A stretch of DNA of 64,000 bases from Laguncularia racemosa (GCA_037954665.1 JBBMOL010000046.1:5130501-5194500), one strand, 5' to 3'; positions 12,801 to 24,606 are shown, numbered from the stretch's first letter. Notes: generated by a model not told the origin, from the letters alone. Program-made: numbers and translations.

Positions 12801-14371
12801 ATTAAATCATAACTTCTTATTTACATCCATACTATATATTTTATCATATATGATTCATAATATGTCAATACTGAAATTTATGAATATAAATAATTATAGA
12901 AATAGTGTTTACCGATATTTTTTATAAAAATATTAAGTTTATATTATATTTAGATAAGGTATTTAATCATTTCACATAAAGTATTGATGTAGTTTCAATC
13001 TCTTTATCATGAGCACGCATATTATATATGTGCGTGTTGCTTCGGTATTATTATACATGAAAAAAAAAAATCACTCTTCACTTATCTTTCTTTACATGCT
13101 GGCAATACTTATGATATAAAAATGGAAACACCAGGTGAACAGGGCATGGAAATTCCATCCATACGAATATAGACTACATGGAGTTCTTGCCCCGAATAAT
13201 GGCAGTTAACTTTCTCCTATCAGTTTCCATGTGGATCGAGATTGCATATGATATATAATATGAACGCAGAAGCATCAGTCAAATAGAATATGAACCCACA
13301 ACACAACCGACCAGACACGGCAAGATGGCACGACGAGTGCCGCCTATTGGGTCCCCCGGAGTGATGTGTGTTGAGTGGATTTATGGGGCATAGGGATAAT
13401 TGAGAAAGACGTGAACCCACTTGGATTTTTAGAGCCAATACCTTTGTCTTGTCTCTATCTGTTGATTTGCCACACACACATGCGTATGCATAATTGAATA
13501 CAACATTCTGAAACATTACCCGAAGCTTTAAATTCAGAGATGGTGTAGTTGTAGACTGGATCAATCAATAATAAACATCCATATATATTAGATGGTGTTA
13601 CACTTGGTGTATATATTGGACACCTAACAACATATTGACCATGATCATTGTATTACCTGCTTCCTTATCGAGTCGCTTAAGGATTAGGATGGTTTTTCCA
13701 AGAATTCTCCACATAAAATGTGTTCCACATTGAAAAGGTAGCATATGCTAACTACCTCAATCCCGTGGCTATCTTTGGTCCTCAAAGCATACGGATAGAA
13801 ATTGAACATGTGGATGTGATCATAAGTTAATTAGGATAGATTCCCAACCCATCACATTGGTAAAGTATAAAATAATTCAATGCCAAATCAAATGACTCAC
13901 CGGAACTATCCCAAATAAGCAAGACTTAATTTTTTTTTTCAACTCGCCATATTGACATTATCCTCATTCACAAATAACAGTGGGCAAACCTTGCCATCAC
14001 GTACAAACAAGCTTTTATAGTTACTAGTTAGTGACGCAATCGAGATTAGTTGTAATAAGATATCCGATCAATAAATCCGATAAAATTTTTATAGAGTTTG
14101 ATCCTATAAAGTTTAGGTCAAGTTTTGAGATATAGAATAAAACTATTACTTAAGAAGATGGGTACATCTTATTGCCACCTCATGGCCAAATGGCACAAGA
14201 AAGCCTAGACATGATCATGAAAGCCAGCATGGAATGATATAAACTCAATCAAATGTGCCATTAGGTATATTATACCTATAATTTATCAATAATATTAAAC
14301 TTTCTTTAAGTACTATTATGGGAGTCTGATCCCATCAGAAAATAATATTTGGTCACGGCTATTGCTTCAAC
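9896..14371. other. Unassigned intergenic DNA with minor repeats
   Basis: No gene could be supported on either strand. Visible items are an (AT)n tract at about 10018-10035, a short direct repeat AAGCAAGSCTTATTC near 10617 and 10651, and a cluster of GTCGAC/GTCAACTGAA-like motifs at 11570-11650 that resembles the motif clusters of the LTRs in this window. Open frames such as 13220-13564 (minus) lack recognisable domains and probably occur by chance. Confidence 0.4.
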
Positions 14372-14447
14372 ATGCAAATCCCTTGACGTAACTCCATTCA
14401 AATACAAATATGCAAATCCCTTAACGTAACTCCATTCAAATACAAAT
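14372..14447. repeat. 38-bp tandem duplication
   Basis: Two consecutive 38-bp units (14372-14409 and 14410-14447) begin ATGCAAATCCCTTGACG and ATGCAAATCCCTTAACG and differ at one base. The near identity shows a recent local duplication. No function is suggested. Confidence 0.9.
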
Positions 14448-16279
14448 GAAACTTTCTCTCTATAAGTTGTGGCATTAATCAACTGACTTAGCAATTTGAT
14501 TAGCTAGTGATCAAGAGACAAGGGTAACTAAAAATGATTATAATTATTTAAGAAAATTAATCTTGTGATTCAAATGATGAGATTTTATTAATAGAAAGCT
14601 TAGGATACATATAATTAATTGGTTCCCATGGGGTACAACAATTCTATCAATTTTCTAAGTGAATTGTTGGTTTGTTAATTAATGAAGAAATTCACTTCAA
14701 CAACAAACTATAGTGAGCAAAGGAAAGAGATCAAGAGAGAAAGGGAGAGGCAAATCCTTTATAAGATATCCTATGATTTAAATACATGTTACACCTTTAC
14801 TATTAAAGCTCTCAAATATGGCTCCCTTTACAATTGGGTGGATCTAAAAATTGAAGCTCATTTACCATCAGTCTCACACTCTGCATAAATAAGTGATGAA
14901 CAGGATAATTAAAGGACGATTTGTGTAAGAAGATTCTTGTTCTATCTTAGTGTTATTTGTGTCCTATAATACTTTATTTCTTGGAAGTTTTATTGACCGA
15001 TTGAAACATGAATTGCCGTACTTTCTACGACTTTCTAGAGATCAAAGGTCATTCAAGTTTTCGAACCTAGAATTAGTCAAAAGTCTCAATCACAATTGAG
15101 GAATTTATGTGCTTAGCCAATAACCCACGAAAATGATAGCAAAACTTGGATGAATTCCTGATGCACTTCGGTTTAGTTTTCCATGAACCTACATATTCTT
15201 ATCTACGGTAGTATCACTATTTAAAGGGGGGGAAAAAAAGGGTATTTTGCAGCTTAATTAGGTTTGATACCCAAACCTATAGACTGGGAACCCTTTTTTG
15301 GCTTAATGTTCAGGTTATTCCTACATGAACAAACCGATCCTATCTATTTATCCATAAAGATGCTCTAGACTCGTAAAATGAAATGGATCAAACATTCGGA
15401 GAATTTTTAATAAACTTTGTAGCCCTTGAATTTAACCGATTAGATTTCTCTTCACAAAATCTGCTCTATGTACTGTTAGGTAGTGGAGTGAGAAAGCATC
15501 AATTCATCTTCACATCTGCATCTTGGGTTCTTTATGGAAGTATGTGATTCCTAATTTAAATTGAAAAAGGTTTTTGCTAGACCAAGATGTTCTGAAAATG
15601 GGCTCTCTGGGTATTGCTGAATATAAAAGTGGATCCCAGAGTTTGGCCTGCATGATCTTTGCACACTGATACTGTTTGACTCAAGCTCATGGATTATTTT
15701 CATAGCCCAATTACCATATTTTGTTTATTTTTGCCTCATTCTGTCGGGGTAGGGGGAATAAATCAAGGAGGACATACCAATTCCCATGAGTAATGCTCAA
15801 GAATAAATAAAAATTTAATATGAGTATCAACGTATTAAGAATTTTACTTCTGGTAATTATAAATACCACATATTAAAATTTTATTTGCTTATACATGCTA
15901 CAAATAATGCATGTTGTATATCACTTTTAATGGATTATTTTTTTATTCGATATTGTGATAAATTAATAGCCACACGAGTAAACATAGAATAAAACAATTA
16001 CAGAAGAAAAAGGGGAGATCAATAATTAATGAATATTAACACTACTTTACTTAAGATAAAGAAGAATTCGTAATTATTTTAAGATTTATTAGTAATAGCA
16101 GGGTATTTATCGCCTTTCTTTACTTAACTCATGTCCTGAATTAATGCCACGGGAGATTTCATTCGGGGGTGATAGAGATTCGCGGAAAGATGGAATGGTA
16201 ATTTGCCATTAATAATGCCTTTTTTTTTTTTTTGCTTTCATTTAATATTTCTTAATTAATGATGTGCTTCCTCATAAAA
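14448..16279. other. Unassigned intergenic DNA
   Basis: No coding or structured feature recognised. It includes homopolymer runs such as G7A7 near 15225-15239 and T13 near 16221-16233. Confidence 0.4.
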
Positions 16280-16800
16280 GGTCTTTTAGGTAAACATTTA
16301 ATCTTTAATATTTATCTTTAAAATTTTTTTATTTTATTTAAATTCTTAATATTTTTAAACTTTTATAATAGGATTTGCATTAACTTCATTAATTTTTTTA
16401 ATCCATCATTACTATGTAAACACATCTAATTGGTGTATAATAATAATAAATTAAATAAGATAATAATATTAAATATATTTAATCACGTAATATAATAAAA
16501 AATTGATATTGAATATTTAATCACATTAAATAATAAAAAAATAAGAAATAAGAAAAGATAGCTACAAGAGATTATACAAACCTCAACTACGATGACCAAC
16601 CATCTCAAGACAAATAAGAAGCTAACACATACCAAAGATTGACAAAAAATCTAATGGATTTAACAAAAAATTTGTTTTGTTAGAGTTATAAAATGTTGAA
16701 GACTCAAATACAAGGAAAAATAAAAAAGTTAAATACTTAAATTGAAAAGGAGGTAAGTGTTGAAGGTTAAAAGTATACTCTTCCTAGTAATCAAATATTT
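16280..16800. repeat. Probable MITE with diverged inverted repeats
   Basis: The left segment CTTTTATAATAGGATTTGCA followed by TTAACTTCATTAATTTTTTT is echoed in reverse complement on the right side (TTTATAACTCTAACAAAAC, then GTTAAATCCATTAGATTTTT). The outer parts also pair loosely. No transposase is present. Boundaries and superfamily are not resolved. Confidence 0.4.
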
Positions 16801-17149
16801 TTAGCCAATGTATCTAAAATTGCTATCATAGTGGAATCTTACTTTTAAGTCTACAAAAAGATAAAAATCTTTTGCTTTTGATCTTTTAACAAGTCTTTAA
16901 GGGCACTCATTATCATTTTTGTTTTATTTTTTACATATTGTTTAAAGAAAATAGAAGGGAAAGGAGTGAAAGAAAATTTAAGCAAATGGACATAATATTG
17001 TTTCTATTATTTTTTATTGAAACAATCTTCCAATTATAAAAACTTGTAGAGCCCTATTATATGGAGCTTATGTGCAACAATTTTGCATATAGTCTAATTA
17101 GGATTATAGGCCTCAAGCTCAAGTTGACTTATCAGGTCTCGATTATTGG

Positions 17150-18175
17150 AAAGCAAGACTTGATGTTGATATTACACTAAGAATTCAAGAGCACAGGGAT
17201 AGAATTGAGTCTAATTGCTAGTTAACAAACTTTAGCACAATTTTAAGAAATAAATGAAATAATGAATTAATAACAATAAATAACTTGCTAGAAATAAATA
17301 AATAAATAAAAAGAGAATGGGATGAAATATGGAGTTTGAGCCATCCCCTACTCTATATGATTAAACAATGCCTCTAATCGAGGACTTCACATGAACTTTC
17401 ATTAATCACACCAAATCAATAGCTCAAGAACTGATTACACAAAAGTTTCACTCAAATAACACAAGTGTAGTGCTTTACAATATTTGCCAATAGAAGCTCT
17501 CTAGTAGCATTGCACTATTCTTCACTCAAAAGATTACAAGTAATGAGCAAAGAGACAAATATAATAAAGGAAATCGACACAGATAATAAGTTTCAAGTTA
17601 AGTTCCATAGATTACCTTTAAAATGCTTTTGATCATGTATTTATAGTCTTGCAAAAGTTAATGACCATTGGGTAAAAGGGCACGTTAAAACCTACAAAAT
17701 TTATACAATAACAACTATTTTTTTTCATAAAAGGTTTGAACTCCTTATAGATGCTCAAGACTCTTTGCATACCCTATATTCTATTAAAGGAAAAGTATGG
17801 ACTCTTTTTACATGCTCTAGTCTTTTTTTTAACCTTAAAGCTTCCATGCTCTTAGCATGGAATGGTCTGGATCTTTTCATAGATGCTCTAGATCATTCCG
17901 ATGGCTTAAAAAATGCTTCAACACAAATGCTTCGGATCCTTTGCACATGCTTTGGATCGTTTTTTTTAAATCATAAATCAAGTTTAAGATGGTTTATGAA
18001 TTCAAAGAGTTGCACACATTGATTTCTTAATCCAATTTAGTTCTTTCCAAAATGTCAACAACACTTAAATACAACACTTAGAAACCATGCAATCCAACTT
18101 TAGCTTTTAAGAACACATTTTCAAGATTTGATGAGTGAAATAAGTATTTGTCAATTATAAGTCGTTTTGTCAAAA
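17150..18175. mobile_element. LTR-like fragment, weak call
   Basis: The layout resembles the S1/S2 solo LTRs: a left end with TGATATTACAC, then an AGCACAGGGATAG phrase near 17190, and a right end whose reverse complement starts TGACAAAACG. Inside, at about 17750-17960, are degenerate repeats of ATGCTCTGGATC-type units. No TSD was found, so this is a tentative assignment. Confidence 0.32.
17750..17960 (+). repeat. Degenerate minisatellite of ATGCTYYGGATC units
   Basis: About five imperfect units can be read, for example GATGCTCAAGACTCTTTGCA, ACATGCTCTAGTC, GGTCTGGATCTTTTCATAGA, ATGCTCTAGATCATTCC and ATGCTTCGGATCCTTTGCAC. The spacing is irregular (about 20-45 bp). It lies inside the LTR-like fragment and may be its counterpart of the palindromic clusters in the other LTRs. 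Confidence 0.5.
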
Positions 18176-19996
18176 ATTGTTTGTTCGAATTCTTAATTTT
18201 TAGTTTGTCTCATAAAAAAGTTAATAAAAAACTTTATGGTTTAATAGATATTACCTCATATAAAGCATAGGTCTAAGGCAGGACTTAATCCCCATAGCTT
18301 CAGCACAAGTCTAAGATTTGCTAGGTTCTTTCACTTTGCACTACTTTTATTTTTATTTTTTCTTTCCTTAAATCTACCGAGTTCAAGACCTAAAAATGAT
18401 AAACCTAGACCGATCCTTGATATTACCCCACAAGTTAGGTCTAAATTTGACTAGGTTCAAGATAAGGTATAAGATAGACTTTGAGTCGATGGCTATGACA
18501 CAACCTTTCATGATTCATGAGCAATAGAAACAAGTATTTAAGAAAGTGAGTGGATAGTTGGACTAACCAATTACTAATATGTATTATATGCAAAACCGGG
18601 ATCTTATATAGATATATGATCTTTCAAAAAAAAAAAAATCATAAAAACAGGTGATTTAAAAAATAATTAAAGAATAAGATATCAAAGGTGCATACATAGC
18701 ATGCAATTTCAAGATGCTTTAAAGGTACCTATTATTTATGCACCTTTAGTATTTATTCGATTTATAAGTGTGGCAACTAAAAATTTAATGGGAAAAATAG
18801 AAGTCACTTATATTATATGTGAAATCAATTTATGCAAAATAAGTGTCACATTTATGGCTTGGGACTTTTATGTAAAATAGGGAAGAAAATACCAACTTGC
18901 TATCTAAAATTGAGTAAAGATGGAACTTTAGGGATGGTTGAGTATTGCATGAGTACTCTAAGAAAGAAGAACCACTTGTCTTGTAACAAGTGATATTAGA
19001 GTTAAAACTCTAGTTGTATCAAGCTGCCTAAATGTTACCCACTGCGTTTAATGAGTAGGTAGTCCTTTTTGGCAAATGGGCTTAGTTGGGTTAAGCTTAA
19101 GGAAAAGTAGCCACCAAAGGAAGGACATCATTGTTAGAAGGACAACTGTATTGCAAGTTAGATTGTAAGAAAAATCTACCTAGATTTTTGTAAAAATGCT
19201 AGAATGAGTAGCCTTATTGTTAAACAACTCAAGAAGAGGCGATCTTAAAGATGGAGAAATTGATAAGGGTTAGAGGGGGCTTATGGAAACTTGAAGTCTT
19301 AAGCGAGATGATCTTAGGAAAAGTTCGACAATGGGTTGAACAAGATTGACAATCTTTGAGCATGGGTAGTGACAATAGATTAGTCTCTTTACAAGGGCGT
19401 TACGAATTTAGGTGAAGGAAAATGTTAAAGTCTATCACCTTAGAGTCAGCATGAAGGGATCAACTCAAATTTATAGTAGGGTATTTTATTTTACAAGTGG
19501 GTGTACTTTAAAAGCAAATCTAGCCACTTGATGAGTCTATAACATGCTAAAACTACTAGGAATAGTTGATCTTTTCAAACATATGAAAGTTTGTGATAAT
19601 GCTAGGATGGTTCTCCTAATGAGAATGATAGCTTTGGAATAGACCTAGAAAAATAAGGAAGAGAAAGCTAGTTTACCATCTAAAAATTAAGTAAAGATAG
19701 AATTCAAAAGATGATCAAGTATTAAATGAATACTTTAAAAAGGGAAAACTCTATTATATGGCATATGCATAACATGTGCCTTTTTCTTGAAAAATCCATT
19801 TACCTTTAACAATCCATTAACCCGTAAAACCATTACCCAACTTGTAAGCCTATCGTTCCGGCGCCGATGGTTTGGCTTCTCGGCTCACAGGCAGCTCGTG
19901 GATGCAGTTCTTTCAATTTTTTACTTGTTTAATTGTTTGTGCTATTTGTACATTAGGAAATAGTTAGGCTCCGAGCAGGTTTCGGTGACCTCAGCA
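18176..19996. other. Unassigned DNA with a spaced direct repeat
   Basis: A segment of about 100 bp at 18874-18973 recurs at 19650-19750 (for example CTATCTAAAATTGAGTAAAG against CCATCTAAAAATTAAGTAAA). The intervening 680 bp is purine-rich and could be an old transposon body, but no domain could be read. From about 19850 the sequence becomes GC-richer as the RPE promoter is approached. Confidence 0.4.
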
Positions 19997-20076
19997 GGCC
20001 CAGGTGATCTCGGCCTCCGGCAAGAAGTACCAGAGCCCATTAGGCCCTGGTTTCTCACTCTACAAAGGGCGGCCCA
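19997..20076 (+). promoter_or_regulatory. Cluster of site II elements upstream of RPE
   Basis: Three TGGGCY site II cores occur on the reverse strand: GGCCCA at 19997-20002, AGCCCA at 20034-20039 and GGCCCA at 20071-20076. They lie 240-320 bp before the RPE start codon. In plants such sites, bound by TCP factors, are typical of housekeeping and growth-related promoters, often together with a telo box, which is also present here. No clear TATA box was seen. The transcription start is unknown. Confidence 0.55.
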
Positions 20077-20280
20077 GCCCTTTTGTAGTCTCGTATGATT
20101 CAATTTTTTTTCCTTCTCCACCACCTCCTCGTTCGACTTCTGACTTGTGTTTTCACGGTTCACACAACACCTAACTCCTTCCTACCACTTCCACCAACGA
20201 CCTTCCCTTCTATTTTTCCAAAAGGACTGAGTCTCGCTTTTCAACAAAGCTCCCCTTTTCCTTCTTCAATTCTCTTGAGT

Positions 20281-20288
20281 TAGGGTTT
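20281..20288 (-). promoter_or_regulatory. Telo box in the RPE 5' UTR
   Basis: The plus strand reads TAGGGTTT, the reverse complement of AAACCCTA (telo box), 27 bp before the RPE start codon. In plants this motif near transcription starts cooperates with site II elements. It is a short motif, so chance occurrence is possible. Confidence 0.45.
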
Positions 20289-20314
20289 CTGGATTTGAGA
20301 AGTTAAAGCAATCT

Positions 20315-23300
20315 ATGGGGGTCAAAGCAAAAATAGCACCGTCAATGCTATCTTCAGATTTCGCGAACTTGGCTTCGGAAGCCCAACGCATGCTCGATTG
20401 CGGCGCCGATTGGCTTCACATGGACATCATGGTATGTGCTTGTCTCCAACTTTTAACAGACAGCAATGGAGCTAGCTAAGTTAGCGAGTTAGTTATTACT
20501 GTGATAGGTTTGATTATGTTTGACCTGAGTTGTTGTCATTAGATTGCAAAAGGAGTGTAAAGACGTGCCTTTTATCTTGAAAGTTGAAATGAGTGGGACT
20601 TTTTCTTTGGAAAATTTGAATTTTGACCGATAAAAGTTGGATTTGTAGTGGACTTATCCGTTTGCATATCGGTTTTGTTTGGGCATAGAGATAAGATTTA
20701 CAAGTTCAATCTACATTTGCATTGTGGAATAAGCAAATAAGAATATTTTCTGTTGATCTGGGGTTACCTCCAAAAATTTGAGCACCGTAATCTTGGAAAT
20801 GAACTTTAAGGACCATGTGATCGAAATGTTCGAGTAAGATGTAATTCTCTTCTTTCGTAGTGTTAATATTTTAGAGGCCTTTTCACCCTATATCTATATT
20901 ATTTCCCTTCACCCAGAAAAATATTTTAGAGGCATGGTCTACTAAAATTTGAAAGAAGTATCTAAAATTAGAATTTGATCTGTGACATATAATGTAAATA
21001 TTCACTGTACTAGATTCTTATATACTCAATGTTTGGCATGACTTGGAAAGGGTGTAACACATTACCACATGTTGCTGACCTCTATTGCATTGCATTAGTT
21101 TTGAACTAGAAAGGAAAAAATATATGTACATAGATGGTTAGAAGTGCATCTCTATTCTTGCCCTGGATTTCATAGACATCTAGCCACTAGGTTACTTTTT
21201 ATTTATTGGTAATGTTTTCTGTTGTTTCTAATATATTATATGCATGAATTCTTCTTCTACAATTGCTTATGGTAGACGATTTAATGTTTGATGTAGGTAA
21301 ATTAACAAAAAAAAATGTTTGGTGTAGGTACTTTAATTTTGAATTCCTTGCATCTTTCATTTGTTTGATAAAGCATATTGGCTTTGTTTTTGCAGGATGG
21401 GTAGGTTTGAACTGTTCTTACTCCTTGCTGTTTCGAACTTCACTTTAAAGCATGTGGTTTGAAGTTGTTGTTTGTCCTTCATGACTTTTTTTTATCTTAT
21501 TTTCTAAGTGTTTTAGATATGCTTGTGAACTTCCACTGTAAACACTTTTCCTTCAGTAGTGTTACCTCTTTGTGGTCTCTTTCTAATTTGCCTTTGATTG
21601 ATTATAGTTGCTTAAAATCATGCTCTTAGCCCAGTTTCTTCTCTCTAAAGGGAAGAGTATGTTGAATGTAGCCCTTGGAAGGGAAATCCATTTTGTAATT
21701 CATGTGTTTGGAGATAAATTTTTCCAGGAAATTTGGTTTCTGATGCATTCTGAGTCTTTATATGTCAATACTCTGAAGTTTGGCAATGACTGGAGTCATA
21801 CTCATCAAAATTAATTCTCGTTGTTATGGTAGAAGTATTAGGTCTTCAAAACCTGGATCTGATGTGCATGATCGCTCGAAGTAGCAGAGCTTAGAGACTT
21901 TATATTGAATTAAAGCGAGGTGTTTGGTGGATAAATGTCCTCAACTTCTGGTATGCTCAAGTGGAATTTTACCAGAAAGACATTGTAAGGAAAGATTTGA
22001 ATACTGACATTGCTTGTAATATTTATGTGAGCAGTAAGAGTTAGATCTTCTAATGATGCTAAAGAATGTCAAGCTTGCTGAAACTTATAAGGATCTAAAA
22101 ATTTGGCATATTAAGCTGTAGAAGGTACATTTCTACAAATACTGAAGCATTTTAAGTTCAACATTTGATATATTGAGAAGGCATGCATGCTTATGATGCC
22201 AGAATTATATGATTGAACCTTTTATGGGTAATGATTGTATAATTGAATCTTATCTGTGAGGATTGATTTATTCATCAATATGTGTACCAATTGTGATGAT
22301 ATGCTTTATTTAGAAGCATTTGCTCTATTGTTTCTTATAAAAGCCTCTTGCTTCTAGAGTTGAATTCAAAAAGGTTTTGTTTTGTGCTGAATAAGAGAAA
22401 AATATATGCTGTTGGTCCTTTTGCAAAGGCAAGAATATTTGATTAGCACCTTATTGCCATGTTTCTGCCATCAGGCATTTTGTCCCTAATCTGACGATTG
22501 GTGCTCCAGTCATCAAGAGTTTGAGGAAGCACACAAAGTAAGTAATTTTTTCTTGTTTGGTGCTCTGAGTTAATTCATGTTGATTTAAATATCATGCTGT
22601 TCCTCTTTCAGGGCATATTTGGATTGCCATCTTATGGTCAGTAACCCGCTTGATTATGTTGAACCTCTAAGAGAAGCTGGTGCTTCAGGTTTTACATTTC
22701 ATATCGAGGCATCAAAAGGTGAATTTCTGTTATATCTTTCATCCATTCTTTTTCTTTCTCATTATTAGGCATCATGCCTTTTTCCTATTTTTCATCGTTC
22801 TCTGTTCATTTTATCTACTGCTGGCAGAAAACTGGCAAGAATTGATTCAAAAGATCAAGTCAAAAGGTATGAGACCAGGTGTAGCTCTAAAGCCTGGAAC
22901 CCCCATTGAAGAGGTTTTTTCCCTGGTGAGTATATGCCCTTTCATTTTTTTCTTGAAGGGTTGTTTTTCATTAAATTAGCTTTCAACTAAATATGAGTGT
23001 CAGGTTGAATGTGAAAATCCTGTGGAAATGGTCCTTGTTATGACTGTTGAACCAGGCTTTGGCGGACAGAAGTTCATGCCAGATATGATGGATAAGGTGC
23101 TTTTACTTATTTATTTCTCCCAAATTTATATATTTTTTTTCTTGAAAGTACTTTTGATTTTATTATTTCAAAACCAGGTGCATACACTGAGAGAGAAATA
23201 CCCATCTCTTGACATAGAGGTAACTCCAATCATAACGTATGAGCTTTTCTTTCTTAATATAGATGTTATCTGGTTCTGGATACAACTCAGTTGACCATAT

Positions 23301-24506
23301 ATTACGATTTGAATTGCACATGCTTTAGACATAGGGTTCATATGAAAGTTACAGTCTGTTGGCAGCTTATTAGAATGAGCAATAAATGAATATTAACTTA
23401 TGGTTGTATTATGAAGTATTCTATTCACAATTTGGCTCCTGTGTTAAGGTACCATTGCTGGATATCAGGCTTAGTGGAAAATTCCAGAGAGGAGAATTTA
23501 ACTGGGAAAGTTCTTTTTCTTTTTCTTTTTTTTTTTTTGGGTGGGGGAGGGGGGGCTGTAATTAACACAGAAAAGTACTTCTGCGGAATGCATTTTCCTG
23601 TTGCAACCTATATGTTGTGTTGAGTTGAGCTAAGCTATGAATTAGATATAAGTCAAGCGGAATACTTCTGAGGAGGAATACGAATTGCTAAGTCTGATCA
23701 ATTGACATGAATATATATATATATGCTTGCAGTTGTGTATAACAAATTATATCAATGTTCATGCATATCTATTTTACATTTTAGGTGAAAAATTGAATTA
23801 GAGGTTTGGAAATTTAATCGCCTCTTTACTCCCCCCCCCCCCCCCCCCCCCCACCCAAAAAAAAAGCAGCTTTACCCAAAAAAATGTAGTGTCATCCCAG
23901 AATATTTGAAAATTAGGTGAACTGCAATATAATTCACTTGATGGCTTTGCCTCACCAGTGCATTCCTAATTATCCTCCCGCAACACTACACCCCACAGCA
24001 CCCCCGAATCCACCCAAAAAATAAAAAATAAATAAAGAATAAAAAGAAGAAGAAAAAGGAGGAAAGAAAAAGTGCATTTCTCGTGCTTCAGGATACATTG
24101 TTGGTGGTTTTATTTCTTTTTTAAATTTGCATATTGCATTGTTAGAGTTCCTAAATTTATTTCTAAGAATTACTCTTTGAAAAATTAAAAAATATTTCTG
24201 AGGATTATCCATATTGTCCTGTATAGGCATTTGTCTGCCATTTTGAAAAACTTTCTGCATTTTAGGAGGCGCTTGCCTTTGGTATTATCCTTGAAAGTTG
24301 CAGGTAAGATATGTTGTCATGCTTTTGAAAATTCAATTTTCTGTGATTAGGTCGATGGAGGTTTGGGACCTTCAACAATCAAAATGGCAGCTACAGCTGG
24401 GGCAAACTGCATTGTTGCCGGAAGTTCAGTGTTTGGAGCCCCGGAGCCAGCAGAAGTTATTTGTCTCATGAGGAAATCTGTCGACCAGGCAAAGGAAATG
24501 AGTTGA
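20315..24506 (+). CDS. RPE: Ribulose-phosphate 3-epimerase, cytosolic type, 8 exons
   Basis: Interconverts ribulose 5-phosphate and xylulose 5-phosphate in the pentose phosphate pathway. Exons: 20315-20431, 21396-21400, 22475-22537, 22612-22718, 22828-22925, 23004-23096, 23178-23219, 24351-24506. They total 681 bp and encode 226 residues; every intron is GT-AG. The product is a full TIM barrel: IAPSML with S10, the metal ligands H35 and D37 in LHMDIMDGHFVPN, H68 in LDCHLM, the loop MTVEPGFGGQKFM (143-155), D177 in EVDGG (metal ligand and acid/base) and the phosphate-binding VAGSSVFG. The protein starts directly at MGVKAKIAPSML with no transit peptide. An in-frame stop at 20276-20278 excludes an upstream start. 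The length matches cytosolic plant forms; plastid forms are longer. The 5-nt exon 2 is essential for the frame. No inactivating change is seen. Confidence 0.96.
21396..21400 (+). other. RPE: Five-nucleotide microexon (exon 2 of RPE)
   Basis: GATGG sits between an acceptor (GCTTTGTTTTTGCAG) and a donor (GTAGGT). Exon 1 ends in phase 0 at ATG (M39). Exon 3 begins GCATTTTGTC after TTTCTGCCATCAG. Only with GATGG does the joined reading become M-D-G-H-F-V-P-N, the conserved epimerase motif. Without it, exon 1 to exon 3 reads A-F-C-P-stop. It is flanked by introns of 964 and 1074 bp. Confidence 0.92.
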
Positions 24507-24600
24507 AATGGTGGTTTAAGGCAAGGAATGCGAGTCTTATCTTCATCTGATATTTCTACACTATCATTACTGGGTCAGATAGATGACAAATTTTTGCATA

Positions 24601-24606
24601 AATAAA
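24601..24606 (+). terminator. Poly(A) signal of RPE
   Basis: AATAAA lies 95 bp after the RPE stop codon, in a T-rich 3' region typical of plant polyadenylation sites. The cleavage site is not identifiable from sequence alone. Confidence 0.6.

Noticed and set aside
13220..13564. Minus-strand open frame of 114 codons, a possible small gene
   Set aside because: No recognisable domain, signal peptide or splice-linked continuation. Composition matches the surrounding non-coding DNA.
19859..19880. GGCGCCGATGGTTTGGCTTC resembles GGCGCCGATTGGCTTC of RPE exon 1, possible exon duplication
   Set aside because: The likeness is limited to about 20 bp and the flanks do not match, so coincidence is more likely.
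19942..20163. Minus-strand open frame overlapping the RPE promoter
   Set aside because: GC-richer promoter DNA gives chance open frames. The site II motifs and RPE leader explain the composition.
22680..23294. Separate short plus-strand genes around 22680-22979 and 23022-23294
   Set aside because: These are RPE exons 4-7 read through their introns; the spliced model accounts for them.
20315..24506. Plastid-targeted form of the epimerase
   Set aside because: The protein starts directly at the catalytic domain, and an in-frame stop at 20276-20278 rules out an upstream transit peptide in this exon.
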